Below are positions 32,026 to 39,746 of a stretch of 64,000 nt of DNA, in pieces. Where the stretch lies: assembly GCF_014655715.1 (NCBI RefSeq), contig NZ_BNBM01000018.1, positions 115,233-179,232 of the forward strand. The letters are read 5' to 3'. Under the pieces are notes generated by a model that was not told where the DNA came from, did no database searches, and saw only the letters and a list, made by a program, of their open reading frames with translations. The position numbers were made by a program, and so were the translations under genes. Position 1 is the stretch's first letter. The number at the start of each line of letters is the position of its first letter. This DNA is from Streptomyces lanatus. Lineage in GTDB: Bacteria > Actinomycetota > Actinomycetes > Streptomycetales > Streptomycetaceae.

Positions 32026-32958
32026 GTGGCTGGATTCAGGATCGGACGGGGCAGCCGGAACAACGGCACCCCGCAAACGCGCCCCCAACAACCTCCGTAC
32101 GGGCAGCAGGCGCCCCAGGGACCGTCGTACGGCTATCCCCCGCCGCCGCAGCCGGGCGGCGGGGGCGGCGGCGGCTGGCCGCAGGCGAACGGCGGCGGTG
32201 GCCACGGCGGTTACGGCGGCCACGGTCAGCAGGGCGGTCACGGGGGCCACGGCGAGCCGGAGTACTTCGGCGACGACGGCGGCTATCCGCACAACCCCCC
32301 GCACGACCCGTACGCGGCGAACAACCCGGGTCACACCCAGGCGTTCTCGGTCAACGACGACCCCTACAACCAGGGCGGCACCTACCAGGCGGGCGCGGCC
32401 CCGGCCGGCCCGATCGGCCCCCGCCTGCACTGGAAGCCCCTGCTGCGCGGCGTCGTCCTCTCCCCCACCCAGACGTATCTGCAGATGCGGGACTACACGA
32501 TGTGGGGCCCGGCCCTGATCGTGACGTTCCTCTACGGCCTCCTGGCCGTCTTCGGCTTCGACACGGCACGAGAGGACGCGATCAACGCGACCCTCTCGAA
32601 CGCGGTCCCGATCGTCGCGGTAACAGCGATCGCGATGGTGGTGTCCTCCTTCGTCCTGGGCGTGGTGACCCACAGCCTGGCCCGCCAGCTCGGCGGCGAC
32701 GGCGCCTGGCAGCCCACGGTCGGCCTCTCCATGCTGATCATGTCCCTGACCGACGCCCCCCGCCTGGTCTGCGCCATGTTCGCCGGCGGCGACGCGACCT
32801 TCGTCCAGATCCTCGGCTGGGCCACCTGGGTGGCGGGCGGCGCCCTCCTCACCCTGATGGTCTCCAAGTCCCACGACCTGCCGTGGCCCAAGGCCCTGGG
32901 CGCGAGCTCGATCCAGCTGATCGCACTGCTGTCGATCGTGAAGCTGGGCACGTTCTAG
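32026..32958 (+). CDS. Yip1-family membrane protein
   Basis: This is a 310-aa protein. The first 130 residues are low-complexity Gly/Pro/Gln/His (for example GGGGGGGWPQANGGGG), probably a disordered cytosolic tail. The C-terminal half has five membrane helices typical of the Yip1 domain: WGPALIVTFLYGLLAVFGF, PIVAVTAIAMVVSSFVLGVV, LSMLIMSLTDAPRLVC, LGWATWVAGGALLTLMV and SIQLIALLSIVKL. Bacterial Yip1 proteins have no firm function. GTG 32026 (VAGFRIGRG) is chosen because this start is common in Streptomyces homologues; ATG 31945 would add 27 unlikely residues. Confidence 0.8.
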   Translation: MAGFRIGRGSRNNGTPQTRPQQPPYGQQAPQGPSYGYPPPPQPGGGGGGGWPQANGGGGHGGYGGHGQQGGHGGHGEPEYFGDDGGYPHNPPHDPYAANNPGHTQAFSVNDDPYNQGGTYQAGAAPAGPIGPRLHWKPLLRGVVLSPTQTYLQMRDYTMWGPALIVTFLYGLLAVFGFDTAREDAINATLSNAVPIVAVTAIAMVVSSFVLGVVTHSLARQLGGDGAWQPTVGLSMLIMSLTDAPRLVCAMFAGGDATFVQILGWATWVAGGALLTLMVSKSHDLPWPKALGASSIQLIALLSIVKLGTF

Positions 32959-32975
32959 GCAGACGGGTAGGAGAA

Positions 32976-33008
32976 AGGCCCCCGGCGAGAAAGCCGGGGG
33001 CCTGTTTT
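32976..33008 (+). terminator. Rho-independent-like terminator
   Basis: An 11-bp stem (AGGCCCCCGGC with its complement) and 6-base loop GAGAAA, followed by GTTTTA, lies 17 bases after the Yip1-family stop and before the convergent phosphoribosyltransferase gene. Confidence 0.8.
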
Positions 33009-33019
33009 ATCGACGTGTC

Positions 33020-33517
33020 TCAGGCGTCGAGGACTTGCCCGTCCCGCCGGACGACAGGAGGCAGGACACTCCACGGAAAGTTGATCCACTCATCGGTCCG
33101 CTTCCACACGTACTCGCACTTCACGAGGGAGTGGGACTTCTCATAGATCACGGCGGACCGCACCTCGGCGACATGGTCGAGGCAGAAGTCGTGGACGAGC
33201 TTGAGCGTCTTGCCTGTGTCGGCGACGTCGTCGGCGATCAGCACCTTCTTGTCGGTGAAGTCGATGGCGTTGGGGACGGGAGCGAGCATGACGGGCATTT
33301 CAAGCGTCGTGCCCACACCCGTATAGAACTCGACGTTCACCAGATGCAGATTCTTGCAGTCAAGGGCGTAGGCGAGCCCGCCGGCGACGAAGACCCCGCC
33401 CCGGGCGATGCTGAGCACGATGTCGGGCTCGAACCCGTCGTCGGCGATGGTCTGAGCAAGCTCACGGATGGCGACGCCGAACCGCTCGTAGGTGAGGTTC
33501 TCGCGGTTGTCCGTCAT
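33020..33517 (-). CDS. Phosphoribosyltransferase
   Basis: This is a 165-aa type I phosphoribosyltransferase. The PRPP loop is VLIADDVADTGKT at residues 92-104. Other family landmarks are IVLSIARGGVFVAGGLAY and EVRSAVIYEKSHS. It adds ribose-5-phosphate from PRPP to a base such as hypoxanthine or xanthine; the exact base is not certain. Its ATG overlaps the dcd stop (ATGA), so it is co-translated with dCTP deaminase, which fits nucleotide salvage. Confidence 0.85.
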   Translation of the reverse strand: MTDNRENLTYERFGVAIRELAQTIADDGFEPDIVLSIARGGVFVAGGLAYALDCKNLHLVNVEFYTGVGTTLEMPVMLAPVPNAIDFTDKKVLIADDVADTGKTLKLVHDFCLDHVAEVRSAVIYEKSHSLVKCEYVWKRTDEWINFPWSVLPPVVRRDGQVLDA

Positions 33518-34089
33518 ACCTGGGTCCGATGGAAGTTCTGGAAGGACCGGGAGGCGGTGGGCCCGCGCTGCCCCTGGTACCGGGATCCGTACCGCTCACT
33601 GCCGTACGGGAACTCGGCCGGCGAGGAGAGCCGGAACATGCACAGCTGGCCGATCTTCATGCCGGGCCAGAGCTTGATGGGGAGCGTGGCGAGGTTGGAC
33701 AGCTCAAGGGTGACGTGCCCGCTGAACCCCGGGTCGATGAACCCGGCGGTGGAGTGGGTGACGAGCCCGAGCCGCCCGAGCGAGGACTTCCCTTCGAGCC
33801 GGGAGGCCAGATCATCGGGAAGGGAGATCACCTCGTACGTGGAGGCGAGCACGAACTCCCCGGGATGCAGGATGAACGGCTCATCGCCCTCGGGCTCGAC
33901 GAGCCGAGTGAGGTCAACCTGCTCGACCGAGGGGTCGATGTGCGGGTACCGGTGGTTCTCGAACACCCGGAAGTACCGGTCCAGCCGCACGTCGACACTC
34001 GACGGCTGCACCATGGTCTGGTCATAGGGATCGATCCGTACCCGCCCGGCGTCGATCTCGGCCCGGATGTCCTTGTCTGAGAGAAGCAC
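33514..34089 (-). CDS. dcd: dCTP deaminase
   Basis: This is a 191-aa trimeric dCTP deaminase that makes dUTP for thymidylate synthesis. It starts LLSDKDIRAEIDAGRVRIDP and has QPSSVDVRLDRYFRVF, SRLEGKSSLGRLGLVTHSTA and GFSGHVTLELSN, which carries the catalytic Glu, and the C-terminal SRYQGQRGPTASR. GTG 34089 gives exactly the family length; the frame continues upstream without family sequence. It is translationally coupled to the phosphoribosyltransferase. Confidence 0.96.
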   Translation of the reverse strand: MLLSDKDIRAEIDAGRVRIDPYDQTMVQPSSVDVRLDRYFRVFENHRYPHIDPSVEQVDLTRLVEPEGDEPFILHPGEFVLASTYEVISLPDDLASRLEGKSSLGRLGLVTHSTAGFIDPGFSGHVTLELSNLATLPIKLWPGMKIGQLCMFRLSSPAEFPYGSERYGSRYQGQRGPTASRSFQNFHRTQV

Positions 34090-34168
34090 GCCCCGAGGAT
34101 ACGCAAGGCGCGCGGACCGACGACAATCGCACGGCCCACGCGCCCCTGTTCCGCTACTACTGCTACCG

Positions 34169-34327
34169 CTACCGCTTCTCGAACTGCACCGGCACCACAC
34201 TGCGGAGCCGGGCACACCGAGGACACCGGACGAGCCGGCCGGGGCCGAGGCGCTCGGCCTGCTGCATCGGGAACGAAGCGGTGCTGAACACGTGCCCATC
34301 GGCACAACGGACGACGGTGCGCTCCAT
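34169..34327 (-). CDS. Small zinc-ribbon-like protein
   Basis: This is a 52-aa protein (MERTVVRCADGHVFSTASFP at the start, LVRCPRCARLRSVVPV near the end). Three cysteines plus a His give a plausible zinc site (C-x3-H ... C-x2-C). A longer start at 34393 is possible, but the upstream 22 residues look non-coding. The role is unknown; similar short zinc proteins are conserved near dcd in Streptomyces, from memory. Confidence 0.55.
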   Translation of the reverse strand: MERTVVRCADGHVFSTASFPMQQAERLGPGRLVRCPRCARLRSVVPVQFEKR

Positions 34328-34612
34328 CAAGTCCAAGAGTCCCTTCCCCAAGAGCCGCGTCTGGCTGCTGCCTGCCTGACGACGAGAGGCCACATTACGG
34401 GATCAAAGGGACGGCCCTCCAGGCGGCACTCCGCCCCACCCGGACCCTCTCCCACCCCTCCACCGTACGCCCCAACTCCGGCCCCCCGCAGCCGGATCCC
34501 ACCCCTGAATCGACCCCCGCCTCCATGGCGTCAGCGCCCGGCGCCGGTGATGGGGTAGAGTGACGAAGCGTTCGGACACCGCCTCCGGATCATCACGGAG
34601 CGGGCGTCTTAC

Positions 34613-34686
34613 GCGGGTGTAGTTTAATGGTAGAACATCAGCTTCCCAAGCTGAGAGCGCGAGTTCGATTCTCGTCACCCGCTCCA
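34613..34686 (+). tRNA. tRNA-Gly(CCC)
   Basis: The cloverleaf can be folded by eye. Acceptor GCGGGTG pairs with CACCCGC, the anticodon arm TCAGC/GCTGA carries loop TTCCCAA (anticodon CCC), and the T arm has TTCGATTC. The discriminator T is followed by an encoded CCA. A terminator hairpin follows. The antisense strand encodes a spurious protein-like string often mis-annotated in actinobacteria. Confidence 0.95.
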
Positions 34687-34691
34687 GAGAA

Positions 34692-34718
34692 AAACCCCAG
34701 GTCAGCGACCGGGGGTTT
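34692..34718 (+). terminator. Terminator after tRNA-Gly
   Basis: AAACCCC pairs with GGGGTTT, with an inner GGTC/GACC stem and AGC loop. The hairpin starts five bases after the CCA end. Confidence 0.75.
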
Positions 34719-35000
34719 ACTTGTTGACTAGACCATTCTGGGGGGCTCCGTGCCCCAAGTCGCGCGAATGCGCAATGGCGAGACGCATTTTCCATGAGCT
34801 GGGCCACATAGTCAGCAAACGGTACGCAAGTCACGTACGCAAAGGGCGACTTGCTGACGCGCGGCCCGACGCGACGCACTCGCCCGCCGGATACGCCTGC
34901 TGGTCGCCGCGACCATCACCACAATGCCGTGGCCCGCCCGTTTCGTTGGAACTGGGCCAGCCCCGCCAGACTGGGGACGACGGTGCCGCCCGCCGCTGCG

Positions 35001-35175
35001 AACCGCTACATCCTCAACCCGCCGGCACCACCGCCCGCATCCACCAGCACCTCAACATGGGCGAGGTCGACTTCGACGAACTCTTCCGCGAGCTGCGCGC
35101 GAACGGCTTCGACGGGACGCTCACCACCTGTGTGTTCGCCCGGGAGGAGAAGGCGAAGGAGTCTTCCCTGTTCAG
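35001..35175 (+). pseudogene. Relic of a sugar-phosphate isomerase/epimerase (TIM barrel)
   Basis: The C-terminal end of a xylose-isomerase-like TIM barrel protein is recognisable. NRYILNP in one frame is followed, after a frame change, by AGTTARIHQHLNMGEVDFDE and then LFRELRANGFDGTLTTCVFA. In intact proteins this part carries late metal and substrate residues. No N-terminal two-thirds is present, so this is a truncated and frameshifted relic. It lies in the decayed zone after tRNA-Gly. Confidence 0.65.
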
Positions 35176-35769
35176 ACCGAGGCGCTGGCCGTGTCCGGGC
35201 GCTCGGCGGTAGGGGTGGCGGGCAGGAGGGTGGACCGTGTGCCGTTTCCGTCGACGGTGCGGCGCCGGGAGCGGCCCTCGGTGGCGTGGAAGTCGAAGGC
35301 CGTGGGCCTGTGCGGCCAGGCGGTCGTCGTCGCGACGCAGGTGGACAGGAACTCGTCGACACCGTCGAGTGCCACCTCGTCCGGCAGGGGCTGCGGGGCA
35401 CCCAGGACGACCTGGGCGTCGTAGGTGTGCACCACGGTCTCCTGGACCCGGTGCCGGGCGACGCCGCCGGCGTTCCGCGGCGACTGCGACGTACCCCACC
35501 ACGTCCGGCAACCGCGATCCGGGCCCTCCTCCCGCAGCGCGCCCAGCAGCAGCCGCGTCGACGCGGCCGACCAGGCCGGCAGGGCCTCGCGCGCTCGGCA
35601 GCGGCCCAGAAGCGGTCCCCCGGCCCAGGTGCTGCACCAGATCGAACAGCGTCCACTCGGGGCAGGTCGGCACCTGCACGTCGAGGTCGGGCGCGGCGGC
35701 GATCGCGGCACGGAAGGAGGTCGACCGTTCGTCGAGCAACCGCAGCAGGTCGGAGAACTCGAGTGTCAT
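35172..35769 (-). pseudogene. Frameshifted maleylpyruvate-isomerase/mycothiol-dependent family gene
   Basis: The start (TLEFSDLLRLLDERSTSFRA, then VPTCPEWTLFDLVQHLG) matches the TIGR03083/DinB-like family of mycothiol-dependent enzymes. The family pattern then continues in a second frame (GDRFWAAAERARP) and a third (HRVQETVVHTYDAQVVLGAP, then PLPDEVALDGVDEFL) to the stop at 35172. At least two frameshifts separate the parts. ATG 35769. An intact enzyme would act on small electrophiles with mycothiol. A sequencing error is possible but two separate shifts favour true decay. Confidence 0.7.
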
Positions 35770-35959
35770 GGGCACCACGCGTGTTTATCGCCCGCCCTCG
35801 GGCGACACGGTGCCCCCATTCCGAAACGCCGCCACCGCGTTCACCGCCATCGCCACTGTTTGCCCGCATATCAACCGTTCCGCACCACCCGGCCTATCCT
35901 GACAGTGAGTGGCCAACGTCGATGGTCAGGGGGTTCTCGGACGATCGAGGGAGCACCCC

Positions 35960-37069
35960 ATGAGTGCGTGCCGGAGGCGTACGGCCATCGCCGCCGTGTT
36001 GTCGCCGGCCATGGCCGTGTCCCTGGTGGCCTGCGGACAGGGAGGGGAATCCGCCGGCTCGGGTGGGACCGCGCCCGGCGAGGGCGGCTTCGCGATCGGT
36101 CTGCTGCTCAGTCAGAACGTCCAGACTCGCTGGGAGGCGTTCGACAAGCCCCTGATCGAGAAGAAGATCAAGGAGCTGTGCGCGGACTGCGCGACGGAGT
36201 ACGCCAACGCCGAGGGGGATGTGGCCACGCAGCAGCAACAGGTAGAGACCTTGATCGACAAGGACGTCAGGGTCCTGCTCCTCAGCGCTGTGAACTTCAG
36301 ATCACTCCGTTCCTCGGTCGAGAGGGCACACGACGCGGGCATCCCGGTCGTCGCCTACGACGGCCTCGTCGAGGGCCCGATCGCGGCCCACGTCTCCTTC
36401 GACAACGAACAGGTCGGCAGGGTCCAGGGCGAGGCGCTCCTCAAGGCCCTGGGAGACAAGGCGGAGGGCGGCCAGATCGTCATGATGAACGGGCCCCAGA
36501 CCTCCCCGACCCACCTTGCCTTCGAGAAGGGCGCGCGGTCCGTTCTGGAAGGCAAGGTCAGGATCGGCAAGACGTACGACACTCCGGGCTGGAGCCAGGA
36601 GACGGCCCACACCAACATGGACGGCGCCATCGCCGCCCTGGGCGCCGACAGCATCGACGGCGTCTACGCCGCCAACGACGGTCTCGCCACCGGCGTCATC
36701 TCCGCCCTCAAGGCCGCCGGCATCGACCCGCTGCCCCCTGTCACCGGCCAGGACGCCGACCTCGCGGCCGTGCGGCGCATCATCACGGGCGAGCAGTACA
36801 TGAGCGTCTACAAGCCCTTCAAGGCCGAGGCCGACGCGGCCGCGGAGATGGCCGTCGCCCTGGGCCGCGGCGAGAAGCTCGACAGGATCGCCGACACCAC
36901 GGTCGACACGGCCACCACCAAGGACATCCCCGCCGTCCTGCTCGACCCCGTCCCGGTGACCGTCGACGACATCAAGGCCACCGTGGTCGAGGACGGCGTG
37001 TACACGACCGAGCAGATCTGCATCCCGGAGATCGCGTCCGCTTGCAAGAAGGCCGGACTCACCGAGTGA
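35960..37069 (+). CDS. Sugar ABC transporter substrate-binding lipoprotein, second copy
   Basis: This is a 369-aa lipoprotein. It has a lipobox (SLVAC) near residue 23. The core matches 7754-8881: FAIGLLLSQNVQTRWEAFD, KDVRVLLLSAVNFRSL, AGIPVVAYDGLVEGPIAAHV, SFDNEQVGRVQG and GVYAANDGLATG. It contains an extra CADC near residue 60 and one more Cys near the end (ICIPEIASACKK). No permease or ATPase neighbour exists. ATG 35960 has GAGGGA eight bases upstream. It converges with the lasso exporter gene 22 bases away and is not part of that cluster. Confidence 0.87.
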   Translation: MSACRRRTAIAAVLSPAMAVSLVACGQGGESAGSGGTAPGEGGFAIGLLLSQNVQTRWEAFDKPLIEKKIKELCADCATEYANAEGDVATQQQQVETLIDKDVRVLLLSAVNFRSLRSSVERAHDAGIPVVAYDGLVEGPIAAHVSFDNEQVGRVQGEALLKALGDKAEGGQIVMMNGPQTSPTHLAFEKGARSVLEGKVRIGKTYDTPGWSQETAHTNMDGAIAALGADSIDGVYAANDGLATGVISALKAAGIDPLPPVTGQDADLAAVRRIITGEQYMSVYKPFKAEADAAAEMAVALGRGEKLDRIADTTVDTATTKDIPAVLLDPVPVTVDDIKATVVEDGVYTTEQICIPEIASACKKAGLTE

Positions 37070-37091
37070 CACCGGTTGGCACGAACTGCCG

Positions 37092-38900
37092 CTACCCGGA
37101 AAGGACGTCCCCCGTCCCCTGGGCCCGTGCCAGGAAGCGGTAGTGCTCGCTGGTGCGCAGGAGTTCGTCGTGGGTGCCGGTGGCGACGACCCTGCCGCCG
37201 TCGAGGACCACGACGAGGTCGGCGGCGCGGATCGTGGAGTACCGGTGGGCGATGACCAGCAGGGCGCACTCGTGGGTGATCCGTCGGATCGAGCGGCGCA
37301 GGGCGGCCTCGTTGAGCGCGTCCAGGTGGGCCGTCGGCTCGTCGAGGAGGAGGAGGGAAGGGTGGGTGAGCAGCGAGCGGGCGAGGGCCACGCGCTGGCG
37401 TTCGCCGCCGGACAGGGCCATGCCGTGTTCACCGGCCGGCGTGTCCAGTCCGTACGGTGAACGGGCCACCACGTCGGAGAGCTGCGCCAGTCCTACGACC
37501 CGGTCCAGTTCGGCCGGGTCCGCGCAGGGGGCGGCGTACAGGAGGTTCTCGCGCAGCGTGCCGTACAGCACGGGCGCGTGCTGCTCCACCAGGCCGATCC
37601 GTGCGCGGTGTTCGGCCGGGCCCAGGGTGCGGATGTCCCGGCCCTCGAACAGGACACGGCCGGCGTCGGGGTCGTAGAAGCGCTCCGCGAGTGCGAAGAC
37701 GGTGGACTTGCCGGCGCCGGAACTGCCGATCAGGGCGACGTGGCCGCGCCGCGGAACCGTGAAGGAGACCCCGCGGAGCACGGGGCGGCCCGGCTCGTAG
37801 CGGAAGCGGACGTCCTGGAATTCCAGCACGGGGACGTCGTGGGCCGGTCTCGCGGGCCGGCGCTCGGGTTCGGGTCCCGGTTCGCCGGGCAGGTCGAGGA
37901 CCTCGCTGATGCGCCGCAGCGCGCCGAGGCCCTGCCGCATGGTGCTCAGCGCCTGGAAGACGGCGGCGACCGGGGACATCAGATAGAGCATGTAGAGGAG
38001 GAACGCGGCGAGGTCGGCGACCGAGCCGTCCTCGCCGGCGACCCGGATGCCGCCGATCAGCAGCACCAGGAGGAACGAGCCGTTGATGGTGAGGGTGATC
38101 GCGGGGGCGACCACCGCGTCCATCGCTCCGACCCGGACGCTCTGGCGGTACGCCGACCGGGCCTCGGCCCCGATCCGCCGCGTCTCGCGCTCCTCGGCGC
38201 GGCTGGCGCGCACGGTCCGGATGGCGCCCAGCGCGCGCTCCAGTTCGGCGGTCATCGCCCCGGTGGCCTGCTGGGCATGGAGTGAGGCCCGCTCGATACC
38301 GCGCAGCACCGACGCCACCGCCACCGAGCCGACCGCGATCACGGCCAGCACGATCAGGAACAGCACCCAGTCGAGCCACACCATCAGAATCACGACGCCG
38401 ACGAGCCCGACGAGGCCGGTGACCGCGTCCGTGAAACCCTCGGAGACCAGCAGCCGCAGCGCGGTGCTGTCGGCGGCGGTCCTGGCGATGAGATCGCCGG
38501 TGCGGCTGCGGTCGTACGTACGCATGGGCAGCCGCAGCAGGTGGGCGATGAGGTCCAGGCGCAGGCCCAGGACGACGCCTTCTCCGGTGCGGGTGAGCAC
38601 ATAGCGCGCCACCGCCTGGACGGCGGCCTGCGCGAGGAAGAGCACGACCAGCAGGCCGATGGCACCACCCGTCGCGAGGCCGGCGCCCGCCGCCTCGATG
38701 ACCCGCCTGACCACCAAGGGCTGTGCCAGGGCGAGCGCGGAGCCGGCCGCGGCCAGCGCGACGGCCAGGGAGATCCTGCGGCCCTGGCCGCGCAGGACGC
38801 GCCGGACCTCCTGCGGGCCCGTACGGCGGCGGCCGGGGCTGGTCGGTCCGGTCGGTGAGTGCAGTGGGTGGTCCCGAGGGTCGTCCTGTGCGTGCTTCAT
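37092..38900 (-). CDS. Lasso peptide ABC exporter
   Basis: This is a 602-aa half-transporter with a fused six-helix membrane domain (1-340) and ATPase (350-602). Motifs: Walker A GSSGAGKST at about 389, signature LSGGERQRVALARSL, Walker B LLLLDEPTAHLD and the H-loop VIAHRYSTI. It has no N-terminal C39 peptidase domain, as expected since the leader is removed by B2. It is last in the lasso operon and its ATG overlaps the B2 stop (ATGA). It should export the mature lasso peptide and may give immunity. Confidence 0.92.
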   Translation of the reverse strand: MKHAQDDPRDHPLHSPTGPTSPGRRRTGPQEVRRVLRGQGRRISLAVALAAAGSALALAQPLVVRRVIEAAGAGLATGGAIGLLVVLFLAQAAVQAVARYVLTRTGEGVVLGLRLDLIAHLLRLPMRTYDRSRTGDLIARTAADSTALRLLVSEGFTDAVTGLVGLVGVVILMVWLDWVLFLIVLAVIAVGSVAVASVLRGIERASLHAQQATGAMTAELERALGAIRTVRASRAEERETRRIGAEARSAYRQSVRVGAMDAVVAPAITLTINGSFLLVLLIGGIRVAGEDGSVADLAAFLLYMLYLMSPVAAVFQALSTMRQGLGALRRISEVLDLPGEPGPEPERRPARPAHDVPVLEFQDVRFRYEPGRPVLRGVSFTVPRRGHVALIGSSGAGKSTVFALAERFYDPDAGRVLFEGRDIRTLGPAEHRARIGLVEQHAPVLYGTLRENLLYAAPCADPAELDRVVGLAQLSDVVARSPYGLDTPAGEHGMALSGGERQRVALARSLLTHPSLLLLDEPTAHLDALNEAALRRSIRRITHECALLVIAHRYSTIRAADLVVVLDGGRVVATGTHDELLRTSEHYRFLARAQGTGDVLSG

Positions 38901-39460
38901 ACGGCGCTCCCCGGGGACCCCATGGCCCTCGGACTCCCGGCCTCACTCCCCGCCCCGCTTTCCTCCCCCGCTCTCCCCACCTGCTCGGAGCCGACGCGCT
39001 GCAGCACGGCGAAGCCGGTCCGCAGTCCCGGGATGTCGCCCAGCACCTCGTCGTACAGCTCCGCCCAGGCGTGGAAGGCGAAGCGGCCGCCGATCGACGA
39101 GCGCTGCCGGGCCACGACGACCTCGGCGGGCAGTCCGAGCGTGGTGAGGTAGGTGACGAGCGCGTACGAGCGGGGCAGGCACAACGCGTCGGGGTCGGCC
39201 AGCCGCAGCCAGGTCAGGCAGGGCAGCACCTCGCGGCGGGCGAGCCGGACCGCCTCCGCGGGCTCCCACCGGGGCGGGCACGCGGGCCGCAGGGTGCGCA
39301 GATATCGCTGGGCGTCGGGCCAGCCGCGCCGCCGCAGCAGGCGCGCGGCGCGGACGGTGCGGGCGGCGGCGAGCAGCCGTGCCCGGCGGGGCGGGCGGGG
39401 CGGCGGGTCGGGCTCGGGGTCCCGGAGGAGGAACTCCCAGTCGGCGGCGGGGTCGTTCAT
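38897..39460 (-). CDS. Lasso peptide leader peptidase (B2 protein)
   Basis: This is a 187-aa transglutaminase-like Cys protease that removes the leader peptide. Catalytic residues visible are Cys94 (DALCLPRSYAL), His130 (GRFAFHAWAEL) and an Asp at about 142 (EVLGDIPGL). It begins MNDPAADWEFLLRDPEPDPP, and the basic ARLLAAARTVRAARLLRRRG region follows. The C-terminal 35 residues are a variable tail. The start overlaps the B1 stop (ATGA), so production of B1 and B2 is coupled. Confidence 0.93.
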   Translation of the reverse strand: MNDPAADWEFLLRDPEPDPPPRPPRRARLLAAARTVRAARLLRRRGWPDAQRYLRTLRPACPPRWEPAEAVRLARREVLPCLTWLRLADPDALCLPRSYALVTYLTTLGLPAEVVVARQRSSIGGRFAFHAWAELYDEVLGDIPGLRTGFAVLQRVGSEQVGRAGEESGAGSEAGSPRAMGSPGSAV

Positions 39461-39741
39461 GGCGCCGCGGTCGGGTCGGTGCCGGGCTCGGCGAGGTGGT
39501 TCTCGGTGAGCCGGCCGGTGAGGGTGGCGAGGCCGTCGCGGAGCATGGTGTCGGTGGCATCGATGCGCTCGCCAAGGTGTCGTACGGCCTCCTCGGTGGT
39601 GTCGTACCGGAGTGCGGCCTGCAGCATGAGGGTGGCCACGGGGTTCAGCTCGTAATAGGCGCCCTCGGCACCGTCGAGCAGCACGCCGGTGCCGTCGGCG
39701 GGGTCGAAGGCGGTCTGCTCGGTGAGCCGGAGCAGGGGCAT
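39457..39741 (-). CDS. Lasso peptide RiPP recognition element (B1, PqqD-like)
   Basis: This is a 94-aa PqqD-fold protein that binds the leader peptide and delivers it to B2 and the cyclase. It reads LTEQTAFDPADGTGVLLDGA in the beta part and LNPVATLMLQAALRYDTTEE in the helices. ATG 39741 is set by GGAGGTGA eight bases upstream and the family length. The gene begins six bases after the cyclase stop. Confidence 0.93.
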   Translation of the reverse strand: MPLLRLTEQTAFDPADGTGVLLDGAEGAYYELNPVATLMLQAALRYDTTEEAVRHLGERIDATDTMLRDGLATLTGRLTENHLAEPGTDPTAAP

Positions 39742-39746
39742 GGCGG

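Noticed and set aside
34403..34879. Minus-strand protein-like frame across the tRNA region
   Set aside because: It is the antisense of tRNA-Gly (VTRIELALSAWEADVLPLNY), a known spurious annotation, and has no family support outside it.
34721..35000. Possible integrase or att site next to tRNA-Gly
   Set aside because: I found no repeat of the tRNA 3' end and no recombinase-like frame in the window.
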